Of a stretch of 64,000 bases of DNA, positions 35,579 to 47,631 are shown in pieces. Origin of the DNA: Klebsiella oxytoca NBRC 105695. GTDB taxonomy: Bacteria > Pseudomonadota > Gammaproteobacteria > Enterobacterales > Enterobacteriaceae. The stretch is from NCBI RefSeq assembly GCF_001598695.1, contig NZ_BCZK01000001.1, positions 310,001 to 374,000 of the forward strand. The letters are read 5' to 3'. Below the pieces are notes generated by a model. It ran no database searches and was not told the DNA's origin. It saw only the letters and a program-made list of their open reading frames with translations. The translations under genes and the position numbers were made by a program. Numbering within the stretch: position 1 is the first letter of the stretch; the number at the start of each line of letters is the position of its first letter.

Positions 35579-37141
35579 TTAATGGGACACGGCGGTTTGA
35601 ATGACGTTCTCCTGCGCATTCTTGAACAGTTTGCTGTTGCCCCAGCACTCTTCATAACGATGGCCCACTAAATCTTCCACGATAAGGCGAACGTCCGGCG
35701 CGATGTCGGCAATTTTGCCTCCCGCTTTAATGCGCGCGACTTCCTGTAGCACCACCAGGTGCGCCTTGCGATCGAGCTTCATCTGTTTACTGAACACGAT
35801 GGCTGCCAGCGCCAGTAAAATCACCCCTGCACAGAATACCACCGCAATCGCGGTGACCGCACTTTCCGGCTGCGTGTGCGCCTTTGACTGGAACCCGTAG
35901 AAGCTGAGGATAGCTCCCATTGTAAAGACGATAATCGAGCGCAAAATTTTACCTGAGAAGGTCATGGCGCCTGCATAGATCCCCTCGCGACGGCGGCCGG
36001 TGTAAATTTCATCGACATCAGCCAAAAAGGTGTAAACGGTCCAGGGAATGTAGTAGACGCCGCCGGTGCCGAGACCGAACAGCACCGTGATGCCAAACAT
36101 CAGAATGGTGGCCAGGCTTGAAGGCAGGTGGAAGAACCACAGCGAGGTGTAGAGCAGCACGGCAAAGATGACCACGCTCAGCGCCAGAATATACGGCTTA
36201 CTGAAGCCTTTCTTCACGCACAGGCCGATAAACAGGGCCGTTGATACCAGCTGCAGAATTGAGTTCAGGCTGTTGAGCCCGGCCACCATGGCCGGATCGT
36301 GTTGCAGCACGAAGATGACGAAGTAAGTGAAGATCGACGCAAACAGCCATTCGGCGCCGAAACCGCAGAGATACATACCAAGGTGTTTACGGAATACGCG
36401 CAGATAAAAGGTTGAGCGCATATCTTTGGCCAGCATAAGCAGCGTATTGAGTAGCCCCTTTTTCTCCCCCGAGCTTTTTTCCTCTTCGCGCGGTCGTTCC
36501 CAGCTGCAGTACCACAAACAGGAGATGGCCACGATAAGAATGACACCGTAGGTCAGTCCGGTAAGGAAAAACGGGGTGGCGGATTCTTTGCCATAAAGCA
36601 GGATGAACTGCCCGGGGATAAATGCCGCGAGGAAGTTAGCCAGTTTGCCGAATATCGCTTTATAACCGGTGAGCTTCGAACGCAGTGAGAAATCATCAGT
36701 CATTTCGGTCGCCAATGTTTCATAGGGGACCATAATCGAGGTATAAATGATTTCAAAGACGACGTAGGTGCAGAGGTAGTACCAGAAACCGAGACCTTCT
36801 ACCCACAGCAGCGGGTAGAACATCATTAGCGGAATGCCTATTAATAAAAAGAAGCGACGGCGGCCAAAGCGTTTACCGAGCCGGGTTTTGCCAAAGTTAT
36901 CGGTGAGGTAGCCCATCAGCGGGTTACTAATCGCGTCGATAATGCTGGCGACGGAGAAAATAAAGGAGGCTTCGATCAGCGTCAGCCCACAGAATGTTGT
37001 ATAAAAATAGAGCAGCCAGGCACCGCTGATCGCCAGTGCGCCGCTTCCCAGCAAATTTCCGCCGCCGTAGGCTAACTGATGGCGTAACAAAATCGGTCTT
37101 CCCTGCAGCCCGTTTGAGGCTGAAGCCGTATATCTTGCCAT
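35579..37141 (-). CDS. GPH-family sugar:cation symporter
   Basis: The 520-residue product has about 12 transmembrane helices and the glycoside-pentoside-hexuronide (GPH) family hallmarks: an early LAYGGGNLLGSGA helix, DNFGKTRLGKRFGRRRFF in the 2-3 loop and GGVYYIPWTVYTFLADVDE in the second half. GPH carriers import glycosides or hexuronides with sodium or protons. It is monocistronic, inserted between yecJ and ftnB. A paralogue at 46044-47627 shares the same architecture and length and is next to a GH105 hydrolase, so both may take up pectin- or polysaccharide-derived oligosaccharides. Confidence 0.86.
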   Translation of the reverse strand: MARYTASASNGLQGRPILLRHQLAYGGGNLLGSGALAISGAWLLYFYTTFCGLTLIEASFIFSVASIIDAISNPLMGYLTDNFGKTRLGKRFGRRRFFLLIGIPLMMFYPLLWVEGLGFWYYLCTYVVFEIIYTSIMVPYETLATEMTDDFSLRSKLTGYKAIFGKLANFLAAFIPGQFILLYGKESATPFFLTGLTYGVILIVAISCLWYCSWERPREEEKSSGEKKGLLNTLLMLAKDMRSTFYLRVFRKHLGMYLCGFGAEWLFASIFTYFVIFVLQHDPAMVAGLNSLNSILQLVSTALFIGLCVKKGFSKPYILALSVVIFAVLLYTSLWFFHLPSSLATILMFGITVLFGLGTGGVYYIPWTVYTFLADVDEIYTGRRREGIYAGAMTFSGKILRSIIVFTMGAILSFYGFQSKAHTQPESAVTAIAVVFCAGVILLALAAIVFSKQMKLDRKAHLVVLQEVARIKAGGKIADIAPDVRLIVEDLVGHRYEECWGNSKLFKNAQENVIQTAVSH

Positions 37142-37373
37142 TAAAATAAACTCCGTGTTTTAAATTTTTGAAACACTGTTTTTATATTATCAACCCGGAG
37201 TTTTAAACGTGATCCAGATCACCAATACCCTGCTAATTCCTCCGGTTGAGCGGGAATGAGATCTGGTTAAAAGTTTTTAATGCCTTTCAGGAATAAAAAC
37301 GGCGCCGAAGCGCCGAAAAAGATTGGTTCGCTGAGGGGCGATGAGGGCATTAAAGGCAGAAACACGCCTCTTT

Positions 37374-37916
37374 TTACGCTTTATCGCGCGCTCCGGTATT
37401 TGCCGACATGACGCTGGCGTACTGTTGGCTGACCAGTTCAAGCAGGTGACGATCGGTTTGCTGTTCGCTGGTCCCGGCCTGGTCCGCGCAGCGGACTTCA
37501 TCCAGAATGGTCTCCAGCAGCATGCCATCCAGCTGCTGTTCTTTCGCCAGCAGCGCGAGGAAGCGTAGGGTTGATTCGTCGCTTTGCGCCTTCGCCTCTG
37601 CCGTCAGGCCGGAAAGCATGGTGCTGCGCTGCTGATAATCAGCAACGGTTTTGCTAAACAGGTCTTCAAGAGAGGCGCATTCCGCGCTGCAGGCTTCGTC
37701 TGCTTTAACCACGGGCCAGGCGCCGGAACTTTTCATAAAATCAAAGACCCGCATCATCTGCGTTATGCTGGATTGCGCTCGATTACGCAGAAAAGTGGCG
37801 GTACCGTTCAACCGCTGCTGAATACACCACTCGCTTAACTGCAGATACAAGTTGGAAGTATGGAACTCAAGATTCAATTGGTTATTCAGCTTTTGCACCA
37901 TTCCTGGAACGACCAT
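37374..37916 (-). CDS. ftnB: Ferritin-like protein FtnB
   Basis: The 180-residue product aligns with E. coli FtnB ([31 protein letters not shown]). Compared with FtnA, the ferroxidase positions Glu49, Glu50 and His53 read Ser, Ser, Gln, and the Glu129/Glu130 pair is lost, so rapid iron oxidation is not expected. This is also true of E. coli FtnB, which has been linked to repair of oxidised iron-sulfur clusters. The C-terminal tail is longer than in E. coli. The start at 37916 has AAGGA 7 bases upstream; a longer frame is not supported. Confidence 0.9.
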   Translation of the reverse strand: MVVPGMVQKLNNQLNLEFHTSNLYLQLSEWCIQQRLNGTATFLRNRAQSSITQMMRVFDFMKSSGAWPVVKADEACSAECASLEDLFSKTVADYQQRSTMLSGLTAEAKAQSDESTLRFLALLAKEQQLDGMLLETILDEVRCADQAGTSEQQTDRHLLELVSQQYASVMSANTGARDKA

Positions 37917-38462
37917 AACAATATCCTTATTTACTGTGCGGGAAGCGCCTGCGTCATATCCAGACGCGATTGTGACCAAGGGAGTTTGCGAAATTAAAAC
38001 CAGCAGATGAAAAGCTCAGAATAATTCTATTCAAAACTTAAGCCCGAACCATGGAATTAAATTTCTTGTCTCAACCAAGATAGAATAGCGCTATATCTGA
38101 ATTAAGAAAACTCTCAATGGTGGTTATTTACATTATGTTACAACATCTGGATTTAACTTTATACAGGCTGAAAATGTAATAGTAATCGCTTACCGTAGTA
38201 CATTGTTATTTATATTAACCTTATGATTTAACACCCCTTTATTGGCTTTATGATTAAGAGGTAGTATCTCTAATATTTTTAGTGAAATTGCGTTTTAAAA
38301 ATAATGATTCAAAATTCCTTTTTGTGATATCGTGAGTCATCAAAGCGAAGGCTGCACTGGTTCATCTTTTCGCCTGGGTAACTGAAAAGATGATGATAAT
38401 TTAAAAAAAGATGTTTGTTTGTAAAAGGCTTATGACTACCACGCTAACGAAAGGAGACTGAA
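37917..38462. other. Long AT-rich intergenic region with a hairpin
   Basis: No gene is supported in these 546 bases. A stem of TCATCTTTTC (38362-38371) and GAAAAGATGA (38384-38393) around a 12-base loop lies 70 bases before the DJ-1 gene, without a T-run. Otherwise AT-rich with promoter-like sequence only. Confidence 0.5.
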
Positions 38463-39020
38463 ATGAAAAAAGTTGCGGTGCTACTGGCGTCGGGTTTTGA
38501 AGAGGGAGAGGCGATTGTGGTGGTTGATATCCTCCGCCGTCTGCATCTGGATGTGGAGCTTCTCTCCTGCGCCGAATCGCGCGCGGTGGTGAGCTACCAC
38601 GATATCCCAATGGTTGCGGATAGCACTTTAGCCGAACGCGCAGGGATGCTGTACGACGCGGTGGTTCTGCCCGGCGGTCCGCAGGGAAGCGTCAACCTCG
38701 CCGCCAGCCAGGACGTCGTAGCGTTTATTACGGCCCACGATAAAGCAGGAATGCTGATCTGTCCGATCTGTTCGGCAGCCGCAAGGGTTCTCGGCGGCAA
38801 TGGGCTGCTCAGGGGGCGACGCTACGTCTGTTCGGGGGAGTTATGGCAGAACGTGACGGACGGGGAGTATGTTGATCAACCCGTAGTGGAAGACGGTAAT
38901 TTGATCAGCGGTAAAGGGTTAGGCCATGTTTTTGATTTTTCTTTTACCGTTGCCGCTCGTTTATTGGGGGATGAGGTGCCGGTACGCAATCATGCGGAGC
39001 ATATTTATTGCCGCTGGTAA
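38463..39020 (+). CDS. DJ-1/PfpI (ThiJ-like) family protein
   Basis: The 185-residue product has the flavodoxin-like DJ-1/PfpI fold. The nucleophile-elbow Cys is in ICPICSAAARVLG (about residues 99-111) and the partner Glu is near residue 15 in the GFEEGEA stretch. The family includes YajL-type chaperone/deglycase proteins and amidase-like proteins; this one is not close enough to YajL to name. AAAGGAG lies 7 bases before the ATG. It is a single gene between the ftnB region and araF, with its own terminator. Confidence 0.82.
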   Translation: MKKVAVLLASGFEEGEAIVVVDILRRLHLDVELLSCAESRAVVSYHDIPMVADSTLAERAGMLYDAVVLPGGPQGSVNLAASQDVVAFITAHDKAGMLICPICSAAARVLGGNGLLRGRRYVCSGELWQNVTDGEYVDQPVVEDGNLISGKGLGHVFDFSFTVAARLLGDEVPVRNHAEHIYCRW

Positions 39021-39070
39021 TATCGACAAGGATAACTCTGCTGATGATATAGAGAATATTGCTACAGCCT

Positions 39071-39102
39071 GCGCTAATTGTCTGACAATTAGCGCTTTTT
39101 TT
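39071..39102 (+). terminator. Terminator of the DJ-1 family gene
   Basis: GCGCTAATTG, a 5-base loop and CAATTAGCGC are followed by seven T. Confidence 0.9.
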
Positions 39103-39308
39103 ATGTCTTTTTTCGCTGTTTTTATGTACGCAATTACTGTAATTCCGCGATGTGATTGCGCTCTCGTATGGAGAAATAATTTCCGGTTAATACTATTTTA
39201 ACAACGGCGGTCTTGATTGAGACTTTCCTAATGCCTTGTTTTGCGTCCGATAAAAAAATTAACTCTTAATTTTCCCTACATAAAAGCGAATTAAAGCTGG
39301 AGTTTACC

Positions 39309-40289
39309 ATGCACAAATTTACTAAAGCGCTGGCGGCGATCGGTCTCGCCGCAGTTATGTCACAATCAGCTATGGCCGAGACGCTTAAGCTGGGTTTTCT
39401 GGTCAAACAGCCTGAAGAGCCATGGTTTCAAACAGAGTGGAAATTTGCCGATAAGGCCGGTAAAGATTTAGGTTTCGACGTCATCAAAATTGCCGTCCCC
39501 GACGGTGAGAAAACCCTCAATGCCATTGATAGCCTGGCGGCTAGCGGAGCCAAAGGCTTTGTTATCTGTACGCCCGATCCCAAACTCGGGGCGGCTATAG
39601 TCGCCAAAGCGCGCGGCTATGATATGAAAGTCATTACCGTCGATGACCAGTTCGTTAACGCCAAAGGCAAACCGATGGAGAGCGTACCGCTGGTGATGAT
39701 GGCGGCCAGTGAGATCGGCGCACGTCAGGGGCAGGAGCTCTATAAAGAGATGCAAAAACGCGGCTGGGACGTGAAGGATACCGCCGTCATGGCCATCACT
39801 TCCGACGAGCTGGACACCGCCCGTCGTCGCACTACCGGATCGATGGACGCCCTGAAATCAGCCGGTTTCCCGGAGCAACAAATCTACCGTGTGCCAACGA
39901 AATCTAACGACATTCCCGGCGCCTTTGATGCCGGCAACTCTATGCTGGTTCAGCATCCTAACGTCAAACACTGGCTGATCGTCGGCATGAACGACAATAC
40001 CGTTCTGGGCGGCGTACGCGCCACCGAAGGCCAGGGCTTTAAAGCGCCTGACGTTATCGGTATCGGTATTAACGGTGTTGATGCTGTGAACGAACTCTCT
40101 AAAGCGCAGGCCACCGGTTTCTACGGCTCTCTGCTGCCAAGCCCGGATATTCACGGCTATAAAACCAGCGAGATGCTTTATAACTGGGTGACAAAAGATG
40201 TCGAACCGCCAAAATTCACCGCGGTGACCGACGTGGTGCTGATTACCCGCGACAATTTTAAAGAAGAGCTGGCTAAAAAAGGGCTGTAA
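39309..40289 (+). CDS. araF: L-arabinose ABC transporter, periplasmic binding protein
   Basis: AraF captures L-arabinose for the high-affinity AraFGH importer. The 326-residue product has a signal peptide (about residues 1-23, ending AMA) and is highly similar to E. coli AraF (LKLGFLVKQPEEPWFQTEWKF, VKHWLIVGMND), ending three residues earlier. It leads araFGH. In E. coli the operon needs AraC with arabinose and CRP. I could not identify convincing AraC half-sites in 39103-39308. Confidence 0.96.
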   Translation: MHKFTKALAAIGLAAVMSQSAMAETLKLGFLVKQPEEPWFQTEWKFADKAGKDLGFDVIKIAVPDGEKTLNAIDSLAASGAKGFVICTPDPKLGAAIVAKARGYDMKVITVDDQFVNAKGKPMESVPLVMMAASEIGARQGQELYKEMQKRGWDVKDTAVMAITSDELDTARRRTTGSMDALKSAGFPEQQIYRVPTKSNDIPGAFDAGNSMLVQHPNVKHWLIVGMNDNTVLGGVRATEGQGFKAPDVIGIGINGVDAVNELSKAQATGFYGSLLPSPDIHGYKTSEMLYNWVTKDVEPPKFTAVTDVVLITRDNFKEELAKKGL

Positions 40290-40350
40290 GGCCGGTTGAG
40301 CGGGCCTCTTGCCTTGCGCGAGAGGCCCTGTACAGAAAAGCGGAGTCGTT

Positions 40351-41865
40351 ATGCAACAGTCTACCCCTTATCTCTCATTCCACGGCATCACCATGACATT
40401 CCCGGGCGTTAAAGCGCTGTCCGATATTAGCTTTGACTGCTATGCCGGACAGGTCCACGCCCTGATGGGAGAAAACGGCGCCGGGAAATCCACGTTGCTC
40501 AAAATCCTCAGCGGCAACTACGTACCCACTGCCGGCAGCCTACAGATCCAAGGCCAGCAGATGACCTTTACCCACACCACCGAGGCGCTGAATGCCGGGG
40601 TGGCGATTATCTATCAGGAGCTGCATCTGATCCCGGAAATGACCGTGGCGGAAAATATCTACCTCGGCCAATTGCCGCACAAGGGCGGGATTGTGAATCG
40701 GTCGCTGCTGAATTATGAAGCTGGCCTGCAGCTGCAGCATCTGGGGCTGGATATCGACCCGGAAACGCCGTTGAAGTATTTGTCGATTGGCCAGTGGCAG
40801 ATGGTGGAGATCGCCAAGGCGCTGGCGCGGAACGCCAAAATCATCGCTTTTGACGAGCCCACCAGCTCACTGTCGGCCAGGGAAATCGACAATCTGTTTC
40901 GGGTCATCCGCGAACTGCGCCAGGAAGGGCGGGTGATCATTTACGTTTCCCACCGGATGGAAGAGATCTTTGCGTTAAGTGACGCCATCACGGTCTTCAA
41001 AGATGGTCGCTACGTGCGCACCTTTGACAATATGCAAGAGGTTAACCACGACGCTCTGGTACAGGCGATGGTCGGTCGCGAGCTGGGCGATATCTACGGC
41101 TGGCAGCCCCGTGAATATGGCAAAGAGCGTTTGCGCCTCGATCGGGTGAAGGCGCCTGGCGTACGGCAACCCGTTAGCCTTTCGGTGCGTAGCGGAGAAA
41201 TCGTCGGCCTGTTTGGGCTGGTTGGCGCCGGACGCAGCGAACTGATGAAAGGCCTGTTCGGCGGCAGCAGAATAACCGCCGGTCAGGTTTATATCGACGG
41301 CGAGGCCATTGATATCCGCAAGCCGGCTCAGGCGATTCAGGCCGGGATGATGCTCTGCCCGGAAGACCGCAAAGCAGAGGGGATTATTCCGGTTCACTCG
41401 GTTCGCGACAACATCAATATCAGCGCCCGCCGCAAGCACATTCTCGCGGGCTGCGTCATCAATAATGCCTGGGAAGCGCAGAACGCCGACCAGCATATTA
41501 AATCGTTGAATATCAAAACGCCCGGCGCAGAGCAGCTGATTATGAATCTCTCCGGTGGCAATCAGCAAAAGGCGATTCTCGGCCGCTGGCTGTCGGAGGA
41601 AATGAAAGTCATCCTGCTTGACGAGCCCACGCGCGGCATTGATGTTGGCGCTAAGCATGAGATCTATAACGTTATTTACGCATTAGCGGCATCGGGCGTC
41701 GCGGTGGTCTTTGCCTCCAGCGATTTACCGGAAGTTCTCGGCGTAGCCGATCGCATCGTGGTGATGCGCGAGGGTGAGATTGCCGGAGAGCTGCTGCATG
41801 AACATGCCAATGAACAGCAGGCATTGAGCCTTGCCATGCCAAAAGTGAGCCAGGCAGTCGCCTGA
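40351..41865 (+). CDS. araG: L-arabinose ABC transporter, ATP-binding subunit
   Basis: AraG powers arabinose import. The 504-residue product contains two ABC modules, as usual for monosaccharide importers: the first has Walker [10 protein letters not shown], and the second has a degenerate GLVGAGRSE with a signature LSGGNQQK. The ATG at 40351 follows GGAG by 5 bases and gives the E. coli length; an in-frame upstream extension is not supported. It lies 61 bases after araF and 11 before araH. Confidence 0.96.
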   Translation: MQQSTPYLSFHGITMTFPGVKALSDISFDCYAGQVHALMGENGAGKSTLLKILSGNYVPTAGSLQIQGQQMTFTHTTEALNAGVAIIYQELHLIPEMTVAENIYLGQLPHKGGIVNRSLLNYEAGLQLQHLGLDIDPETPLKYLSIGQWQMVEIAKALARNAKIIAFDEPTSSLSAREIDNLFRVIRELRQEGRVIIYVSHRMEEIFALSDAITVFKDGRYVRTFDNMQEVNHDALVQAMVGRELGDIYGWQPREYGKERLRLDRVKAPGVRQPVSLSVRSGEIVGLFGLVGAGRSELMKGLFGGSRITAGQVYIDGEAIDIRKPAQAIQAGMMLCPEDRKAEGIIPVHSVRDNINISARRKHILAGCVINNAWEAQNADQHIKSLNIKTPGAEQLIMNLSGGNQQKAILGRWLSEEMKVILLDEPTRGIDVGAKHEIYNVIYALAASGVAVVFASSDLPEVLGVADRIVVMREGEIAGELLHEHANEQQALSLAMPKVSQAVA

Positions 41866-41876
41866 GTAAGGAGTCT

Positions 41877-42860
41877 ATGATGTCATCAGTTACCACTTCA
41901 GGTACTTCCCGGTCGGCTTTTAGTTTCTCCCGTATCTGGGATCAGTTCGGCATGCTGGTTGTTTTCGCGGTGCTGTTTATTGGCTGCGTAATTTTTGTGC
42001 CCAATTTTGCCTCGTTTATTAATATGAAAGGTCTGGGGTTGGCTATTTCTATGTCCGGAATGGTCGCCTGTGGGATGCTGTTTTGCCTGGCGTCCGGCGA
42101 TTTCGATCTGTCGGTCGCCTCGGTTATCGCCTGCGCTGGCGTGACCACGGCGGTGGTGATTAATCTGACTGAAAGCATGTGGGTTGGCATCGGCGCCGGT
42201 CTGCTGCTTGGCGCAGTGAGCGGCCTGGTCAACGGTTTTGTCATTGCCCGCTTAAAGATTAATGCTCTGATTACCACCCTCGCCACGATGCAGATCGTCC
42301 GCGGTCTTGCCTATATCATCTCCGACGGTAAAGCGGTAGGGATTGAAGATGAGCGCTTTTTTACCCTCGGCTACGCCAACTGGTTTGGTCTGCCTGCGCC
42401 TATCTGGTTAACCGTTGCCTGCCTGATTGTATTCGGTCTGCTGCTGAATAAAACCACCTTTGGCCGAAACACGCTGGCGATAGGGGGTAATGAAGAAGCG
42501 GCTCGTCTGGCCGGCGTCCCGGTTGTGCGGACAAAAATTATTATTTTCGTCCTTTCAGGGCTGGTTTCCGCGGCGGCGGGCATTATCCTGGCATCCCGTA
42601 TGACCAGTGGTCAGCCGATGACGTCCATTGGCTATGAGCTGATTGTCATTTCGGCCTGCGTGCTCGGGGGCGTATCGCTGAAGGGCGGGATCGGCAAGAT
42701 CTCCTACGTGGTAGCCGGGATCCTGATTCTGGGAACGGTGGAGAATGCGATGAACCTGCTGAACATTTCCCCGTTCTCGCAGTACGTTGTGCGCGGCGTG
42801 ATTTTGCTGGCTGCGGTGATCTTCGACCGCTATAAACAGAAAGCGAAGCGTGCGGTTTAA
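41877..42860 (+). CDS. araH: L-arabinose ABC transporter, permease
   Basis: AraH is the membrane subunit of the arabinose importer. The 327-residue product has about ten transmembrane helices and matches E. coli AraH nearly throughout (CGMLFCLASGDFDLSVASVIAC, GNEEAARLAGVPV). AAGGAG precedes the ATG. Last gene of araFGH, followed by a GC-rich hairpin. Confidence 0.96.
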   Translation: MMSSVTTSGTSRSAFSFSRIWDQFGMLVVFAVLFIGCVIFVPNFASFINMKGLGLAISMSGMVACGMLFCLASGDFDLSVASVIACAGVTTAVVINLTESMWVGIGAGLLLGAVSGLVNGFVIARLKINALITTLATMQIVRGLAYIISDGKAVGIEDERFFTLGYANWFGLPAPIWLTVACLIVFGLLLNKTTFGRNTLAIGGNEEAARLAGVPVVRTKIIIFVLSGLVSAAAGIILASRMTSGQPMTSIGYELIVISACVLGGVSLKGGIGKISYVVAGILILGTVENAMNLLNISPFSQYVVRGVILLAAVIFDRYKQKAKRAV

Positions 42861-42893
42861 TTCGTCCAACTTTTCAGTTTAATCCTAAACCCT

Positions 42894-42918
42894 CGCCAGC
42901 GCCCGTTGCGCTGGCGAT
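42894..42918 (+). terminator. Hairpin after araH
   Basis: TCGCCAGCGC and GCGCTGGCGA pair around a 5-base loop; no T-run follows, so it may work as an mRNA-end stabiliser or Rho-associated site. Confidence 0.5.
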
Positions 42919-43006
42919 GACTATCAAAAATGGCGATGCTGGTCACACTGTCTATACTTACATGGCTACAATAATTTAACACCCAGCATGTTGCTGGCCA
43001 TGATAA

Positions 43007-45221
<2,215 letters not shown>

Positions 45222-45230
45222 GGCCAAGAC

Positions 45231-45260
45231 GGTTAGCGCCTCCCCGGCGCTAGCCTTTTT
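45231..45260 (+). terminator. Terminator of otsBA
   Basis: GGTTAGCGCC, loop TCCCC, GGCGCTAGCC and TTTTT; it overlaps the 3' end of convergent uspC. Confidence 0.85.
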
Positions 45261-45678
45261 CCAGACAAACCAGCAGCACATCGACGCCGCTACTGCCAAC
45301 AATATCTTTTGCCGAACAGGTGGCGCGAGAAAACAGACTCTGGTTGTGGTTACCGCAAATCACCAGGTCAACGCGATGCTGTCGGCAAAAATCCTGCACG
45401 TGGTGAGCAATTCCGCCGCTGGCGATGGTCATTTTCTCTATAGGATAGTCGGCGTGGCGGGCCAGCTCGGCCAGAAATCCGCGCGTCTCCTCCTGCATCA
45501 CTTCGCGTAAGTTTTCCATCATGGGCGCCGCAAACTGATTATACAGCTCCGGATCCGTCGCCAGCGTAATCAGGCTGACTTTTGCATTGACCGGACGTGC
45601 GATGGAGACGGCTTTTTGAATGAGGACCCGGCTTTCCGGGGTTGGCGCCACGGCGACCAGCAGATGTGAGTAGGGCAT
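45250..45678 (-). CDS. uspC: Universal stress protein UspC
   Basis: The 142-residue product is a UspA-superfamily protein matching E. coli UspC (VSIARPV, LITLATDPELYNQ, DLVICGNHNQS). The start at 45678 has AAGGAGG 5 bases upstream, and a longer frame is not supported. UspC aids survival of osmotic and other stress and scaffolds the KdpD/KdpE system in E. coli. In E. coli its neighbour is flhDC; here the next gene upstream is a GPH transporter. Confidence 0.92.
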   Translation of the reverse strand: MPYSHLLVAVAPTPESRVLIQKAVSIARPVNAKVSLITLATDPELYNQFAAPMMENLREVMQEETRGFLAELARHADYPIEKMTIASGGIAHHVQDFCRQHRVDLVICGNHNQSLFSRATCSAKDIVGSSGVDVLLVCLEKG

Positions 45679-46043
45679 CAAGCCTCCTTGATATACGCGA
45701 AACAACCCTTTTCTTATTGTCTTTACTCCCATTCCTTAGCATTCGCAAGGTTTATCCGCAGCGAAATACATCGCCCAAATTTCATTCCACGACGCGCCGT
45801 TTCGGTGGCCATATCTCAGTTTTTGGTCCGATCTTTTGTATTAAAAGAAACGCTGTTTTATAAATCAGTGAAGCGTGTTCATCGACTCTTTGTGTTTTTG
45901 CCATTGAACGCTTTTGGCTGGCAAAAATGAAAAGGTAACGCCGTTCCCATGTTCTTACTGTAGCCATGTATCAACCCCCTTTTGGCGGAATGAGCCAAAA
46001 AGCGGTTCGGAGTTCTCAAAAAAAAGACACAGGATTTACGGCG
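45679..46043. other. Intergenic region where flhDC would lie
   Basis: These 365 bases separate divergent uspC and the GPH gene. I see no coding frame, no flhDC remnant and no recognisable operator. Confidence 0.5.
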
Positions 46044-47627
46044 ATGAAAACACGTAAAATCGGTTTGGTTAACTACCTTGCCTATGGATCGGGCGATTTT
46101 CTTGGTGCGGGAACAACTGCACTCACGGCAGCCTGGCTGCTCTACTTCTACACCACCTTTTGCGGACTTTCGCCTATCGAGGCGACGCTCATTTTTGCCA
46201 CTGCCAGAGTTCTGGATGCGGTAATCAGCCCGCTGATGGGCTTTCTGACGGATAACTTTGGCTCGACCTGGCTGGGAAAACGTTTTGGCAGGCGTAAGTT
46301 TTTTATCCTGCTCGGCATCCCTTGCGTGTTTAGCTACTCCATTATGTGGGTAGGGGATATGGGGTTCTGGTACTACCTGCTGACCTATCTGCTGTTTGAC
46401 ATCGTCTATACCATGATTCTGGTGCCGTATGAAACGCTGGTGCCGGAAATGACCGACGATTTTAAACAGAAAACCAAATTCTCCGGCGCGCGTATTTCTA
46501 TGGCGCAGATGTCGGCGATCCTGGCTTCTTTCCTGCCGGGCATTCTGCTGACCATCTTCGGCAAAGACAACGCCGTCTCTTTCTTCTACGCCAGCCTGGT
46601 GTTCTCGGTGCTGTGCGCAATGATGTTAACTTTTGTCTGGTTCTTTACCTGGGAGCGCCCGCGTGAAGAGTGGACCGAGGCTGCGCTGCGCGCCGAAGAG
46701 GAGAAACAGAACCTGAGCTTGTCTCAGAGTCTTAATCGCCTGTTTATTGAATTAAGTTCGACCCTGCGCATTAAAATTTTCCGTCAGCATTTGGGGATGT
46801 ATCTGGGGGGCTATATCGCCCAGGATGTCTTCAATGCGGTCTTTACTTACTATGTGGTGTTTGTCCTGATGCAGGAAGCCTCAATGGCCTCCAACCTGCT
46901 GGGGACCATGGCGATCTTCCAGTTTATTGCGGTTATTGCGATGATCCCGCTGTGTATTCGCTTCGGTCCGGCGCCATCGTACCGCATGGTGGTAGTGCTG
47001 TTCGGGCTGAGTTCGCTCTCTTACGCGGTGCTGTACTACGCTGGCCTCAGCGATGTTTATTCGCTGCTGCTGCTGATTTCCGCAGTGGCGGGTCTGGGCC
47101 GCGGCGGCATCAACTATGTTCCGTGGAACACCTATACGTATATTGCCGACGTGGACGAAGTGATCACCGGCCAGCGTCGCGAAGGCATCTTTGCCGGGAT
47201 TATGACTCTGACGCGTAAGGCTTCCCAGGCCGGGGCGGTGATGCTGGTAGGGATCATCATGCAGATGTCCGGCTTTGTCTCCGGGCAGAAAACGCAGCCT
47301 TATGAAGTGAGCCATACCATTCTGCTGATCCTCAGCGTCGGCACTTTGCTGGTGCTGGCCTGCGGCTTCCTCGTTTCCCTGCGCTTTAAGCTCAATCTGC
47401 AAACCCACAGCGTCCTGCGTGCGGAAACGCTCAAAATGCGTGAATCCGGACGCGCTCAGCCGGAACTGGCCAGCGCCCAGGATCGTGAAGTAGTCGAGAT
47501 GCTGGCCGGGATGCCGTACGACTCCCTGTGGGGAAACAACAATATTGGTTATCTGAATCGTAATAAACCCGCCGCGCCATCGCTGAAGCAGCGTTCTGCC
47601 ATGAATTCGACATATAACAGAGGTTAA
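46044..47627 (+). CDS. GPH-family sugar:cation symporter (probable unsaturated oligosaccharide uptake)
   Basis: The 527-residue product has the same GPH-family features as the paralogue at 35579-37141: YGSGDFLGAGTTALTAAW first helix, LGKRFGRRKFF loop and GGINYVPWNTYTYIADVDE. The start at 46044 is chosen at the first residue with family similarity, with AGGAT about 8 bases upstream; the frame extends further but without a better site. It ends 4 bases before a GH105 hydrolase gene, so both form one operon. The likely substrate is an unsaturated uronic-acid disaccharide from pectin or a related polysaccharide (inferred from the hydrolase). Confidence 0.86.
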   Translation: MKTRKIGLVNYLAYGSGDFLGAGTTALTAAWLLYFYTTFCGLSPIEATLIFATARVLDAVISPLMGFLTDNFGSTWLGKRFGRRKFFILLGIPCVFSYSIMWVGDMGFWYYLLTYLLFDIVYTMILVPYETLVPEMTDDFKQKTKFSGARISMAQMSAILASFLPGILLTIFGKDNAVSFFYASLVFSVLCAMMLTFVWFFTWERPREEWTEAALRAEEEKQNLSLSQSLNRLFIELSSTLRIKIFRQHLGMYLGGYIAQDVFNAVFTYYVVFVLMQEASMASNLLGTMAIFQFIAVIAMIPLCIRFGPAPSYRMVVVLFGLSSLSYAVLYYAGLSDVYSLLLLISAVAGLGRGGINYVPWNTYTYIADVDEVITGQRREGIFAGIMTLTRKASQAGAVMLVGIIMQMSGFVSGQKTQPYEVSHTILLILSVGTLLVLACGFLVSLRFKLNLQTHSVLRAETLKMRESGRAQPELASAQDREVVEMLAGMPYDSLWGNNNIGYLNRNKPAAPSLKQRSAMNSTYNRG

Positions 47628-47631
47628 GGAT

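Noticed and set aside
39103-39308. AraC and CRP sites upstream of araF
   Set aside because: A TGTGA-like half-site is present near 39150 but the second half is poor, and no AraC half-site pair could be supported.
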